A stretch of DNA of 64,000 nt from Euptelea pleiosperma (Eukaryota > Streptophyta > Magnoliopsida > Ranunculales > Eupteleaceae). Shown here piece by piece: positions 45,001 to 56,142 of the stretch; position 1 is the stretch's first letter; each line of letters opens with the position of its first letter. Both the position numbers and the translations under genes were made by a program. The stretch is from contig CM068552.1 in NCBI GenBank assembly GCA_035048495.1, forward strand, positions 13,574,501 to 13,638,500, in the 5' to 3' direction. A model generated the notes under the pieces. It was not told the DNA's origin. It made no database searches and saw only the letters and a list, made by a program, of their open reading frames with translations.

Positions 45001-48000
45001 TATGTCTCCAAAGTCACTTCACAAAACATTATGACCAATCCATAGTTTACTTGAGGTTCCTAAACACATACAATTCAATCCACTCCCACATTGAAATGCC
45101 ACTGAAAATGCCAAGAACCTATATCAGCATGTGCTACTAGCTTTAATCCACGAGTCTTTAACAAATTTCCAAAGCGATAGTATGGTTTGAGGAGAATAAT
45201 AAAAGCACAAGTGTGCATGCTTGGACATATGTTAGCACATAACAATATGCATTTTCTGTTATCCAAGACTCAGATCCCATAATCTATGAAAGCTATCATG
45301 AAATAAAAGGCTTCTGAAGTTCTACAAGCATGAATTTATTTGACCCTCAATGGAAATTGGAAAATGATCACGATGGATTCAATACCTTGATGATAATTGA
45401 GTTAAGATGACAGAGGTGTACAATGGTAGAAAAGATGTAAACAGGTAAACCAACATGATCAGAGACAATCAGATCTCGTCTTCTCAACTTTCAAAATGAG
45501 TAAGCTATTGATGATGCATGGTGTAGCATAAACTTTTTGAACTATTACCGACAGATTCACACTAAATGCAACTCTTTTAATCAATTAGAACAATGTTTTA
45601 AAAGGCCTTTGAGGCTTACACCTCATGGCTTGCGAGGTTTTGCAAAAACTCACTAAGGCTACGCAGCAAAGCGTAACCACTGCTGAGGTTTACATATCAT
45701 CCACTGCATGAGAAACCACTTCCATCAGTGTTCCCAGTGCTTATACTTTAAACATGTCCTCTTTATTTTGATAAAATGTTGACAATTCAAATTTAAGTTT
45801 TCCTAAAGCCTTGTGATCGCTTGCGTTTTCAGATGGGGTGGTTTGTGGTGCTATAGGTGATAGACCTTGCAAACTTGGTAGGCATGGTAGTCGGGTAGTG
45901 TTAACCAACCGCCACACGGACACATACAGAGGACCATGAATCACGGACTATAATATCATAGCATGGTTCTAGGCAACACAAAGATGGAATTCTGCATCAG
46001 GAATGTCAGTTTAGGAAGCATCTACTATGAGTTAACATATCGGACATGAGCATGGAAACCCAAAAGGTTCAAATAGAGAATGTGGAGAAGCATGTAGGAA
46101 ATTGGACATGGTCTAATAAAATGCAAAGTGGCTTGGAGCATCTAGATCTCATACCAACAAATAATGTCGACATGGGTATTGAAGTAGGATGTGTAGCACC
46201 TTAGATTGCATTTGGTTGAAGCTTAACAAGTATTGAAGTAGGATGAAAGTGGGGAATAGTGTTGTTAATAGTGATTGCCTAATATTTTATAATCATAGGC
46301 ACCGCGGCAGACCAACAGTAGCCACTTGCCTGATTTTTAAGGTGGGCGCTAGGTGTCCAAGCGCACAACTACACGAGATTTACAGCCAGCCACATGCCAA
46401 GTATAAATTCATGGATTACACATTGACACATAAGTCACTATTAAGCTTGATTATATACATGCTTGGAGTGCTATTAAGCTTGATTTAAATTTTGTAGTAA
46501 TAAAATTACACAATTAAGCTAAAGTACTTTTATACCATTGGACCATTACGCCATTGGACGGGCAATGAAGTGGAAAGGCACTACACCGGCAGAGTTCTAA
46601 CAAACACCACCAATAGTATCTAAAGTACATAGTTTCTTTTTCAGAAGTGTCTAGATGTTTATAATTTCTTTTATTTTTTGATCAGTAAAGATTTATTCAT
46701 TAAACTTTGGGGTTTGCAAGGAAATCAATTAGGAATTGGAAAGAATAGCCCTCCAAGAATACATACAGGATACAGCACGGAGCATCCTAAGGAGAGTGAA
46801 GAGACACACAGGCTAAAGTGCTACAAGACAGATCAATGCATTGAATTACCTAACAGGAAATTGCTGAAATGAATAGTGAAAATGTAATCAAAGCTGACAT
46901 GCACGCAAGCAATACATGAGACAAATCAACATTAAAATACTAATGAAGCACCATAGCAGAAAACTGCAACAATTTGGAAAAATAAAAAATATAATCAGGA
47001 TACCCTGTAATCCATCAATGATGCGACTAAGTCCATAGATTTATCAGCCTAGAAGGGGATTCATTATACAAATGAATATACGCAAAAAAAAGAAGGGCAG
47101 AGTTTAAGTAAACTCACAATTTGCTGTAAGGATGTAGAGCATACTGCTACACATGCACAAAGGAAACCCTTGCCATTAACTTTTACATCTGTTACAGTAC
47201 AGACACCAACACCCATCACGACCACAATCACAGCCATCTTCACTTCCCTTGAGTAATGTTTGCTATGAAGGATCCACTCCATCACACAAACCACTGGAAT
47301 CATGCTTAGCTTCGAAATCTACATCACAAATGAAATGATAAAAAACACAAACACAGTGATCAATACCAAATATTGGCACGAGAAAGTAAGTTCCTAAAAA
47401 GGGAGTATAAGGTTAATCAAGTAATCCAGACCTGGTAAAATCCCACAGAGTTTAACATGAGGCTCAAATTCATCCCTGTGATTGACGTATTGGCAACTAT
47501 TGAGAACCAGAGAAGCTCCCACATAGGTACATGCTTTGATGCAGAATAGCCGGTAGAATTAGACACCAGACCAACCAATGCAGTCACAGCGAAGTGGAAT
47601 CCAGTTAAAGTTGTAGCTGGAAAAGCAGAAATGATATTAAATTTATCACAAAAAAAAGAAGCTTGACCAGGATAAATCGTAGATTACTGGATTATGATAT
47701 GTAACAGAATGAGGAGATCATGCAACCAATTTACAGAGAGAATAGGATGTTCATTAAAGGACCAGGAGAGAAAACCTGGTTGAAATCATGGATGAATGAG
47801 TGCAAGATTTAAGAAAAGCAATGAAATGGACAAAGTAGAAATGAAACATTGGTTGCTGAGCTGATTAAAAGATCCAGAAAAAAATTGATACTCAATTGGG
47901 CATCTTCAGAAGTCTGATCTGAAGCCATTTGCAATAAAGGAAATTGACAGAGGCACATTACCTGAGGCTGAGACAACTACTGACAAGCAAGACAATAGAT

Positions 48001-49505
48001 ACAAATTCACAAAGAGAAATCACAGATGACAACTTCAAAGGGTGGTAAAAAAATGGCACTTGACTATGCATCCCAAACATGAAATCTCAAGCAGTTTGCA
48101 GTTCAAAATGCACATTAATTTCAATAAAAAAAAAATCAAACCCGAAAATTTTGGGTGCCAATCTAAACACAGGGACAGACTGTTCGCCACAGTACAAAAG
48201 GTTAACATTATTCCTGAGAATAAATATGCGAAACAGAAGAAATTTGAAAATATAATCTGCTAATTTGGGGATTGTAGGACTGATTCAATGTATGAAAATG
48301 CGGATTCACCATTAGAGTGGAATTTCCTAAGAGTCACTGGGCGTGAAAAAGTCTGAATTAGAGAACTTTGGTAAAAGATCCATTTCGATAAACATTCGCA
48401 GATACAGAACTGATAGATAACAAGATTGCAGAACCGACCAAGTATTAAGAACTGTGCTAGAGGACGCAGCAGAGAGTGAAACCTGAAGGTGTGCTTGCAG
48501 CTTGATAAAAGCACAAAAATTAAATAAGTCTTAAAGAAAAATGAATGTGAAGGCCATAATTTACACACAGAACTAGAGATCTTCTGGTAGTCAATTCTCT
48601 TTTGTTTTCACTTTTCCCCCCTTCCGTGTTGGTGTATTTTTCGTGATTTCTTTACATTTACTCAAATTCTGTGGATTATCCTTCATTTCCAGCCTTCTTT
48701 TATAATTCATTATCGGCACATGCAAGTTTTCTATTGATTTTTGGATAACAATAAGTTTCTGCATCTACATCTTTGTGTCGCTTACTGTGTTCTCTGATTT
48801 GTGATCTTCTGATATGCAATTCTCTTCAGATTTCTCTTATCAGATGCGTTATCGATTCTCACTCCCCTGGCAAACTGCAATCTCTAGATGCAGAAACTTA
48901 TTCCGATCCAAAAACCAAAAACTTGCATGCATCGATAATGAATGAAAAAAAAAAGCTGGAAATAACGGAGAATCCACAGAATTCGAGTAAATTTACATAA
49001 ATCATGCAAAATACATTACACGGAAGGGGGAAAGTAAAAAAAGAAAAAAAGAGAGAGAATTGAATATTAGAAGATCAAAAATCAACGAACACAGTATGCG
49101 ACACAAAGATGTAGATGAGAAACTTTTTTCCGATAAAAAACAAACAGAAAACTTGCATGCGCCGACGAAGAATCCACAGAATTTGAGCAAATTTAAAAAA
49201 ATCGTGCAAAATACACTACACGGAAGGGGAAAAAGTGAAAAACAAAGGGAATGCAAAAAGAATCTGAGTCAAGAAGTTGATTTAAAAGGGCGAAATCGAA
49301 TTCAGCAGAGAGGAGAAAAGAGAGATCTCAGATCTGATTGATTGATTGATTGAGTGAGAGAGAGAGATTACTAACCGAAGTTGAAAGCGTAACCGTTGGG
49401 TGACATGAGCTGCTTGTTGGCCATGATAATGCCGACGGAGCTAACAACGTTCATACCCCAAGCACCGACATTTGATACAGAGGAGGCTTTTTTCTCGTTC
49501 TCCAT
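42021..49505 (-). CDS. URGT: UDP-rhamnose/UDP-galactose transporter, URGT type, 5 exons, 345 aa
   Basis: Golgi nucleotide-sugar antiporter of the NST-KT group (drug/metabolite transporter superfamily). The Arabidopsis URGTs move UDP-rhamnose and UDP-galactose in exchange for UMP for pectin and other matrix glycans. Exons in transcript order: 49505-49376, 47616-47432, 47318-47118, 42676-42515, 42380-42021; all junctions are GT-AG and phases close to 345 codons plus TAG. Recognised blocks: [20 protein letters not shown] (residues 12-31), ATTLTGFHF (44-52), [72 protein letters not shown] and [18 protein letters not shown]. About ten membrane spans are expected, and the length matches URGTs (~350 aa). 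Intron 3 is 4.4 kb and holds a LINE relic; intron 1 (1.8 kb) holds an inverted repeat. It appears intact. The exact substrate cannot be read from sequence. Confidence 0.95.
43960..44960 (-). pseudogene. LINE 3' relic in URGT intron 3
   Basis: On the minus strand near 44400-44340 a frame reads [17 protein letters not shown], a zf-RVT zinc motif, followed by stops and shifts. Further upstream (about 44960-44850) [14 protein letters not shown] pieces suit the LINE ORF2 C-terminal region. The minus strand ends with AATTTTATTTATTTAACC near 43965, like a LINE 3' tail. It is in the same orientation as the host gene. The upstream boundary is uncertain. Confidence 0.5.
46672..46870 (-). repeat. Possible LINE/SINE 3' tail in URGT intron 3
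   Basis: The minus strand ends AATAAATCTTTACTGATC followed by A-rich sequence, a tail style common in plant retroposons. The body is not recognised. Confidence 0.3.
48575..49250. repeat. Three-copy ~200-bp repeat in URGT intron 1, first copy inverted
   Basis: Copy 1 (-) is about 48575-48800, copy 2 (+) about 48885-49075 and copy 3 (+) about 49060-49250. Shared blocks: AACTTGCATGC, GAATCCACAGAATT, GCAAAATACA.TACACGG, GCGACACAAAGATGTAGATG. Copies 1 and 2 would form a long stem in the pre-mRNA with a loop of ~80 nt. Confidence 0.75.
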
Positions 49506-49727
49506 CTTCTTCGATCCTCCCACTCCGAAACAGAGATCAGGGCAAGATTTAGATAGAAGAAGAGAAGAGAAGAGAAAGGTAGGTTGTGAAGATCTCCTTC
49601 TCTTCTGCTTTATTTCTACTTGCGTTTGTGTTTAAGAGGGGGTTCACGCATTCATTCCTTGCTCTCTCTCCGCATGTCCCCTTTCCGTTTCACAACTTTT
49701 CTAATGAGCAGAGAGCTTGGGAGGTTT

Positions 49728-49734
49728 CTTTATA
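49728..49734 (-). promoter_or_regulatory. Candidate TATA box of URGT
   Basis: The minus strand reads TATAAAG about 225 bp upstream of the start codon, implying a leader of ~190 nt. A CT/GA-rich tract lies just upstream (49775-49812). Confidence 0.5.
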
Positions 49735-50690
49735 CACAAAAAGGAGTTATGGAGATGGTAAATGGATGCCTGATTTCCTCCTTCTCTCTCTCTCTCCTTC
49801 TCTCTCTCACTACGATGAAAAATCACCCGAATATGAAGGAAGACCCGTCGGTCATTTTTCACTTTTCTTTCCTTTTGAAGTTTGGGGGTGAGGTATGCAG
49901 GAATTGGGTTGAAATGTTGAATTCAATTTTCTCATTTCCTTTTTTCATACTATCATCCTGAGGATGACCGTTGTCCTTAAGTTCAAACTACTGAATGGTC
50001 TTCGAGATCTGTGCGATGCGAGAAGACCTTAGGAACGACGGACACCTAGGGATGATAGTAACATGAAACGGGGAGCCGTCCATCCACCTTGGGTGAAGTG
50101 AGTCGTCGTCTCACGGAACGCGTTAGGCGGGTAGCACCTCAGCGGATCTTCGGAGAACGGTGGGTCGCACCTTCCGAGCGAATTTGGCACCTCATAACTT
50201 GCTCACATGTAAATTATGTAATCCAATTACCACCAACTTTAGCAAGAAAATTATAATTTTGTATTTATGGGGCTATAGTATGGTACATTGTCCCTAGGTC
50301 CAGACCGTTTGATGGTTGTAGTGTGAATCCCGAGGAGCATCAATGGTCTAACCATAAGGACTACAATAGGGAATTATGGTAATTAGGATGATGCCATGGT
50401 AACACTGTCACTGCCCACTTAAGGAAGTCCATTTTCAGTAGGATAATCGTATTATCCAACGATGTGACACGAAAACTGTCCAACACCAATATAGGTGTGA
50501 CACGTGTACATAAATGAAACCGGAAGACTATACTAACCGGTTTTCTCCCTTTCTTTTGCATGTGTTTGATTTTTAAAAAGAGAGAGATTCCATTGGTAGC
50601 CTGGAACTCTAGTCGTTTTAAGTGCCCAACGACAGGTGACCCTATAACAACCTTTTTCAGCAAGAACAATTTCATGGACGATATGTAGCA
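49735..50690. other. URGT upstream spacer, partly GC-shifted
   Basis: From about 49955 to 50195 there is a more GC- and CpG-rich block (GAACGCGTTAGGCGGGTAGC, GGAGAACGGTGGGTCGCACC) unlike its AT-rich surroundings. No gene, RNA or repeat identity was found. Confidence 0.4.
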
Positions 50691-51368
50691 GAGTAGAACT
50701 TTGCCGACGTCATCAACGTTGATGGCAGACCACCGTATGAGCCACGTGGCACATTTTTTAAAGATCGCTTACGGAATGGATATTTGCCCCAACTAGGGAT
50801 GTTAACGGTCCGTCCGATTCGATTCCTAAGGTACCCACCGAAATTAATGGTTCTGGTTCTTATCGGTTCCGGGTCCTATTAGTTTTGGGTTCTGATCAGT
50901 TCTGGTTCTTGGTATATTGGTTTCAATCTTGATAATATTACAAATTTAACACTATTTTTATATATCGATTCCGGTTCTATCAGTCCAGTTCTGGTTCCTA
51001 TCGGTTTTGGGTCCATATCAAACTACCCAAAACCAGAACCAGTGTTTGCAGTTCCAGTTCTGATTTGGTTTCGGTTAAACAAGTAAAAATTGACACCCCT
51101 AGTCCCAACCCTATGTATAGACCAAAAATTAGTTTGATTAGTGATTTTCAAGCGTTGGATTGTATTTGTTTTCATGAGTTGATTTTTAACGGAGAAATTG
51201 GAGCAATATTTGGAGTACAAAAAATCCAATCAGGCTGATTTTTGGCATGTGGGTCCACTTAGGGATGGGCCAAATACCCGTACATCAAATAGTCTCTTAG
51301 AAGTCTGCCAAGTGACTCATACTGTGGTCCATCATCAACGTCTGTCAACAAAGTTCTACTCGTATCCG
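50691..51368. mobile_element. G-box fold-back MITE with 9-bp target duplication, interrupted
   Basis: It starts GAGTAGAACTTTGCCGACG and carries GTCAACAAAGTTCTACTC seven bases before its right edge. TATGTAGCA flanks it at 50682-50690 and 51369-51377. The left arm has CACGTG at 50743-50748. A hAT-type MITE sits inside at 50794-51101. Confidence 0.85.
50794..51101. mobile_element. hAT-type MITE nested in the 50691 element
   Basis: The ends TAGGGATGTTAACGG and ATTGACACCCCTA are inverted (TAGGGRTGTYAA). The flanks GCCCCAAC (50786-50793) and GTCCCAAC (51102-51109) are an 8-bp duplication with one mismatch. The body is dense in GGTTC words, as at 35478 and 53577. Confidence 0.85.
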
Positions 51369-51471
51369 TATGTAGCATAGTTGGGGTTTCTTGGAAATTA
51401 TGCGGTGGTCTTTGGGATTTGTAAGTTGAAAATCTCCATGACCATCAATAATCTGAAGGTCTGAGCCTTGG

Positions 51472-51590
51472 GAAGGTGTCAGCTTGTTCAGTTGGTAAAG
51501 TCTGTGAGTGATGATATCATAGACCTGGGTTTAAAACCGGCCTTCACCGAGTTATTGATCTCTTTAAAAACAGGGTTTAGTCTCAACCAT
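51472..51590 (+). repeat. Possible tRNA-derived SINE head, interrupted by an AACGG element
   Basis: TCAGCTTGTTCAGTTGGTAA resembles a tRNA A-box arm, and GACCTGGGTTTAAAACCGGC fits a B box about 35 nt later. The sequence after the AACGG element (GGACTACGTGCTGCAGTACA, 52011 on) may be its continuation. Confidence 0.45.
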
Positions 51591-51593
51591 GGT

Positions 51594-52010
51594 TTTAAAA
51601 ACGGCCGTTTAAACGGTAACGCCCCAAGCCCGTTTCCGTTAAAACCATTTAAACACTTTTTATCATTTTTGAATAAAACGGCCGTTAAAATTGTTTAAAC
51701 GGCTGTTAAAATCGTTTAAACAGCTGTTTAATTCTGAAAATTTTGTTAAAAAACGGCCGTTAAATCCGTTTAATTCTGTTAAAATCCATTTAATTTCCGT
51801 TAAAAATCCATTTTTTTTTTAAATTTGAATTTCAACGCCATTTTTTCCGTTTTTTCAATTAAAAACTGTTAAAATCGTTAAAATCCTTTTAATTCCTTTT
51901 TTATTTTTTTTCCCATTTTTGCCCCTGGCCGTTTCAATCCGTTTTAACGGCAGTTTAAACGGAAACGTCCCCAGTCCGTTTAACCGTTAAAACGGCTTCC
52001 TTTAAACCTT
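51594..52010 (+). mobile_element. AACGG-rich element, forward copy
   Basis: CATGGTTTTAAAAACGGCCG at the left and GTTAAAACGGCTTCCTTTAA at the right, with many GTTAAAACGG, CGGCCGTTAAA and CCGTTTAA words. No open frame. The same order is inverted at 52649-53035. Confidence 0.7.
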
Positions 52011-52648
52011 GGGACTACGTGCTGCAGTACACCCTAAGGATGATGCTAACTCTTCTCTTTTAATGAGAAATCTTGTTAAGGAAGAGTACGTGTGGAGGAC
52101 ATCGAGGACGCCTCCCTTCCCGTTTATTGTCTTTCAACTTAAAAAATCAATTCAATAAGAGACGGCAGGGTTGCGCGATGCACACGGCAAGTCGCCGTCG
52201 GCAATTGTCCTTAGCATGTATATGATGCCCTTACATAGATGCACATGCATATCCTAACTTTGTCATGTACCATTGGCTGTTTCCATTGGGCTAAAACTTC
52301 CGGAAAATTGCTCATACATCAGCAAATTATCTTCCAAATATATTTATTGATGTGGGGTGCGTGGTCCTCAATAGGAGCTGCCATCTGTAAACCGCATAAA
52401 TATCCTCAATTTGTAGAATATATTTTTCAAACAGAATATTCCCACTCTACTATGACAGATGGCCGGCCCCAAATTGAGACCACACGTCTAGACGAAATCC
52501 TCAAAGGGTGGGCCACTCAGAGACAAAAGATGGTAAGTGGAAAGTGGGGATTTACATCATTTTAGTCAAAATATTTAACGTCATCGATACCTTAATATTG
52601 AATTAAAATATATTTATATAAACCGTGGTGGAGCTAGGGGTTAGCAAA
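52011..52648. other. Spacer between two opposed AACGG elements
   Basis: Non-repetitive DNA with no recognised gene. It lies between inverted copies of the same element, so it could form the loop of a large stem. Confidence 0.4.
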
Positions 52649-53035
52649 ACCAAGGTTTCAAGGAGGCCGTTTTAACGGTTAAACGGACTGGGGGTGTTAC
52701 CGTTTAAATGGCCGTTAAAACGAATTGAAACAGCCAGGGGCAAAAATGAAAAAATGGAATTAAACAGATTTTAACGGAAAAAACAGAAAAAAAAATAGCA
52801 CTGAAATTCAAAATTTGAAATTTGAAATTTGAAAATTAAAAAAAAAAAATAGAATTTAACAGAAATTTAACTGCCGTTTTTTCAATTTTTTTTTTCAGAA
52901 TTTAACAGTTGTTTAAACAATTTTAACGGCTGTAAAAACAAAAAAACGGCCGTTAAATTCAAAAATGTTAAAACGTGTTTAAACGATTTTAACAGAAACA
53001 GGCTTGGGATGTTACCGTTTAAATGGTTGTTTATA
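52649..53035 (-). mobile_element. AACGG-rich element, inverted copy
   Basis: Reads AAGGTTTCAAGGAGGCCG, AACGGTTAAACGGACTGGGG, GAAACAGCCAGGGGCAAAAA and ends TAAATGGTTGTTTATAAAACC: the reverse complement of the order at 51594-52010. Confidence 0.7.
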
Positions 53036-53189
53036 AAACCATAAGCAAAACAAACTAAAAGGTCATTTTAGCAAAGTAAAAAAAATATAATTTAGGAGTT
53101 TTCAAAGTTGAGGAGGACAACAGCTCCCCGGCTCCTTATTGGCTTTGTCGCCACTGCATATAAAATACATGTACAGATATGTATATATA

Positions 53190-53356
53190 CAAGTGGGTGA
53201 CCCGTGCCCGCAGCACTCTCCGCCAAAGTATTTGCCAAAATTAGGTGTTGGCTGAGATCAACCGTCCATTTGGGTTGATAAGATCTCGGCCATTCTTTTT
53301 GAAGCAGATAAGAAAGGGGATAAGTGGGAGACAATTTCTCTGTTTTGTTATATAGA
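53190..53356 (-). mobile_element. Minimal Helitron-like element, 167 bp
   Basis: On the minus strand it starts TCTATATAACAAAACAG after an A and ends CACGGGTCACCCACTTG before a T. The end is CTTG rather than the usual CTRR, and the 3' hairpin is weakened (CTGCGGGCACGG). It matches the complete copy at 57288-57428. Confidence 0.65.
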
Positions 53357-53573
53357 TCATGTTATGGTGCTAAGCATAGTTGGCAAATCGTGAAGCAGCA
53401 AAACTTTGCCCATTGAAGAATGCAAGTTTAAAACAATTTAGGCTAAAACCAAAAAAGCGGAGTAAAACAAGGACGAAAATGTGATTCGATGATTTTATTT
53501 TCAACTATTTTTAATAATCACCACTATTTAATTTCACCATCACATGATATGGTCACACCAACCACAGTAGTTA

Positions 53574-53672
53574 TAGGGGTGTCAACGGGTCGGTTCCAGT
53601 TCCGGTTCGGTTCCTAAGGTGACCAGAACCGGAACAATCGATTCTGGTTCTTATCGGTTCGGTTCCTTAACA
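53574..53672. mobile_element. Left-end relic of the GGTTC-rich hAT-like MITE
   Basis: TAGGGGTGTCAACGGGTCGG followed by TTCCGGTTCGGTTCC matches the end of 50794-51101; the right side is lost. Confidence 0.6.
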
Positions 53673-54041
53673 CACACGAGATCTTCTCGATCTCTTATAC
53701 CACACACACGTGCTTATCAAAAAAATAAATAAATAAAAGGTGAGATGGCCAGTACAGTCTGGCCATATATAAAACAGAGCTGCCCTTATCATTTCCCAAC
53801 ATAACTGTGAATTGGCATATGAGGACCCCTTAAACGACAAGATGCACAGGGTGGAGATGGAGTGCAGTGCTAAGGCCATAGCAAACAATCTACATAACCA
53901 AACGCACTCCCTCTCATGGACAACAACGATGACGTCGTGATTTTGTTCTCTAATGTGTACAAGTTTTTTATTTATTTATTTTATTTATTTCCAGACCCAA
54001 GAATATTAGTTATATATAGAGAAAAGCATTTATCCTTAATT

Positions 54042-54362
54042 GTCGGGCTCAGGGGACCCCCATTTTTGACACCCTTGACCCATTTTAGCGTACCCACATA
54101 GAAGATGAATCAATGGTTGATTTTGGTGGGAATGATCTCCTCACCATATAGATCACCCAAACAAAAAATCAACCCATTCTGAAATTTCTAACCCCATCAA
54201 TGTGGTTTACAAGTTAAACGGTAAAAATCGACGGTCCATGATTTTTCAGCTTCTAAACCAGTCAGAATTATTTGAATTTTGTCTATCATCCTCACCAAAA
54301 AAATCAACCATTGATTCATCTTCTACGTGGGTGTCAAAAATGGGAGTCCCCCGAGCCCGACC
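54042..54362. mobile_element. GTCGGGCTCAGGGGACCCCC MITE
   Basis: Inverted ends GTCGGGCTCAGGGGACCC and GGAGTCCCCCGAGCCCGACC, and AAGATGAATCAATGG mirrored by CCATTGATTCATCTT. No clear target duplication. Confidence 0.75.
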
Positions 54363-54369
54363 ATTATAT

Positions 54370-54515
54370 ATATGGGTCCGGATCTGCCGACATAAATTTT
54401 CACTGAAAATCTCACCTTGTATCATGCGAATCCAACAGTGGTTGACAGTGCTGAGCTGGCATTCACTTTTGCCAATGCAAAACCACCTTGAAAATTTATG
54501 TCCTTGGATCCTGAA
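54370..54515. mobile_element. Palindromic fragment between two related MITEs
   Basis: ACATAAATTTTCACTG is opposed by GAAAATTTATGTCC, with ATCCAACAGTGGTTGAC in the centre. Probably a decayed member of the ATCCAACGGTGG group. Confidence 0.4.
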
Positions 54516-54546
54516 AATTGAGTATAAATTAACACTTCTGTCAAAA

Positions 54547-54922
54547 GGGCCGGGCTCAAGGGACCCCCTTTTTTGACCTCCATCTTGGCGTACCCACATA
54601 GAAGATGAATCAATGGTTGATTTTTGGTGAGGATGATCTCTATGGTGTGGAGATCATCCTCGCAAAAATTCAAATCATTCTGATATTCATAGACTGGTTT
54701 AGAAGCTGAAGCATTATGGACCGTCGATTTTTACCGTGTAACTTAAAACCACATTTGACGGGGTTAGAAATTTCAGAATGGGCTGATTTTTTGTTGGGGT
54801 GATCTATATGGTGAGGTTATCATCCCCACCAAAAATCAGCCATTGATTCACCTTCTACGTCGGTACGCCAAGATGGGGGTAAAAAAAGGGGGTCAGAAAT
54901 GGGGGTCCCTTGAGCCCGACCC
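54547..54922. mobile_element. GGGCCGGGCTCAAGGGACC MITE with 9-bp duplication, 376 bp
   Basis: The ends GGGCCGGGCTCAAGGGACCC and GGTCCCTTGAGCCCGACCC are inverted. The flanks CTGTCAAAA (54538-54546) and TTGTCAAAA (54923-54931) agree at 8 of 9 bases. Inner arms pair TTGATTTTTGGTGAGGATGA with its inverse. Confidence 0.8.
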
Positions 54923-54970
54923 TTGTCAAAAACTCAACTATCCCAAATTCCCAACTGGTTATGCAAAAGG

Positions 54971-55197
54971 ATTAGCTAGTAGGTAAGTGCGTGAGGACGA
55001 GTTTTGAATCCTGGTCATGTATTAACACGCAATAGGTGGGGCTGCATACATCAGGAGATGAGAGGGACCTTCTTTAGCGATCTGGTTTTTAGATTAGAAC
55101 ATATCCTGTGCTGAATTTTACATTTGCTTCCTTCTTGTACCACGAGAACTCCTCGATCTCTTTTCTTTTAATGCAGCTTTGCTTCATCAAAAAAAAA
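54971..55197 (+). repeat. Possible SINE
   Basis: TTAGCTAGTAGGTAAGTGCG could hold an A box and CGAGTTTTGAATCCTGGTCA a B box about 30 nt later; the far end is TTTAATGCAGCTTTGCTTC followed by an A run. No target duplication confirmed. Confidence 0.45.
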
Positions 55198-56139
55198 TAT
55201 TACCAGTTTACTAAGCTGGCTTCATCGCATATAGCCGGGGCCGGGGTGACCGTTTAAACTGCCTAATCATGGTAGGTTCAGAATGAAATGCAACTGTTGG
55301 ACGATTGATATCATCCATACATGCTCATTAATCACAATTTGCTCGCACCGACATAAATCGATGACTAGACTTAGGAGCCTAACTCCTTAATATATAACAA
55401 GTTTTGTTCTAGTTAAGGTTGTAAACTTTGCCGTTGGGTCATGTTTTTTTGACACGTGTTTGCTGCCCACATGGAGACGAGTCAAGGACTCGAGGGACCA
55501 TGGAGATGATCTTTAAAAAATAGCCCATTTTGGAAGTTCTGGTCTTATCAAATGTAGACTTAAAGTTAATGATGACATAGAGGATCCAGATCGTTTCTAA
55601 TCATGATTTAAAATATTTTTTTTCATCTCATTGTTTCGGTAGGCTGACGGAATAAGACGTATTGACCGAAATGGAACAGAATGTGACAATGGAAAAAATA
55701 GTATATATCTTGATAAAATTAAACTATTTTCTAATGTTTAATTAGGCTACAAACTTATTTTTTTAATATTTATGTGTTATAAAAGATACATATATCATGA
55801 AAATTAATTTTAGTACTTAAATTAGGTTTTCAGCACGATATATCATCTCGGCGTACCACCGACAGGAGAAGTCTTGATCGAGATGAAAAAACCAACATGA
55901 GTAGATCATTCCTTACCAAAAATTTGCCACCAACTCGTCTTTATATGGCCTTACATGGGCATGTCAAATGGCAAATATCCTAGCCCTATATATCTTATCT
56001 CGTTCAACAAAAAAATTTAGAAAGAAAAAATGAACTTGGACAAAAATGAAGTGCAACATACTTAACTACAATTTTTGTTTTTTACATCTCTTAGATCATT
56101 TCCAACAGTTATCCATGTTAGTTAGCCATTTCAAAATAA
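55198..56139. other. AT-rich intergenic stretch, nothing recognised
   Basis: No gene, RNA or element end that I can support. Confidence 0.45.
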
Positions 56140-56142
56140 GCT

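Noticed and set aside
42021..49505. Assignment as a UDP-xylose (UXT) or triose-phosphate transporter
   Set aside because: The blocks [29 protein letters not shown] and [18 protein letters not shown] match URGT sequences as I recall them, and UXT proteins differ at these places.
49396..49961. Plus-strand open frames of 79-113 codons
   Set aside because: They are antisense to URGT exon 1 and its leader and are Ser/Leu/Phe-rich from CT tracts.
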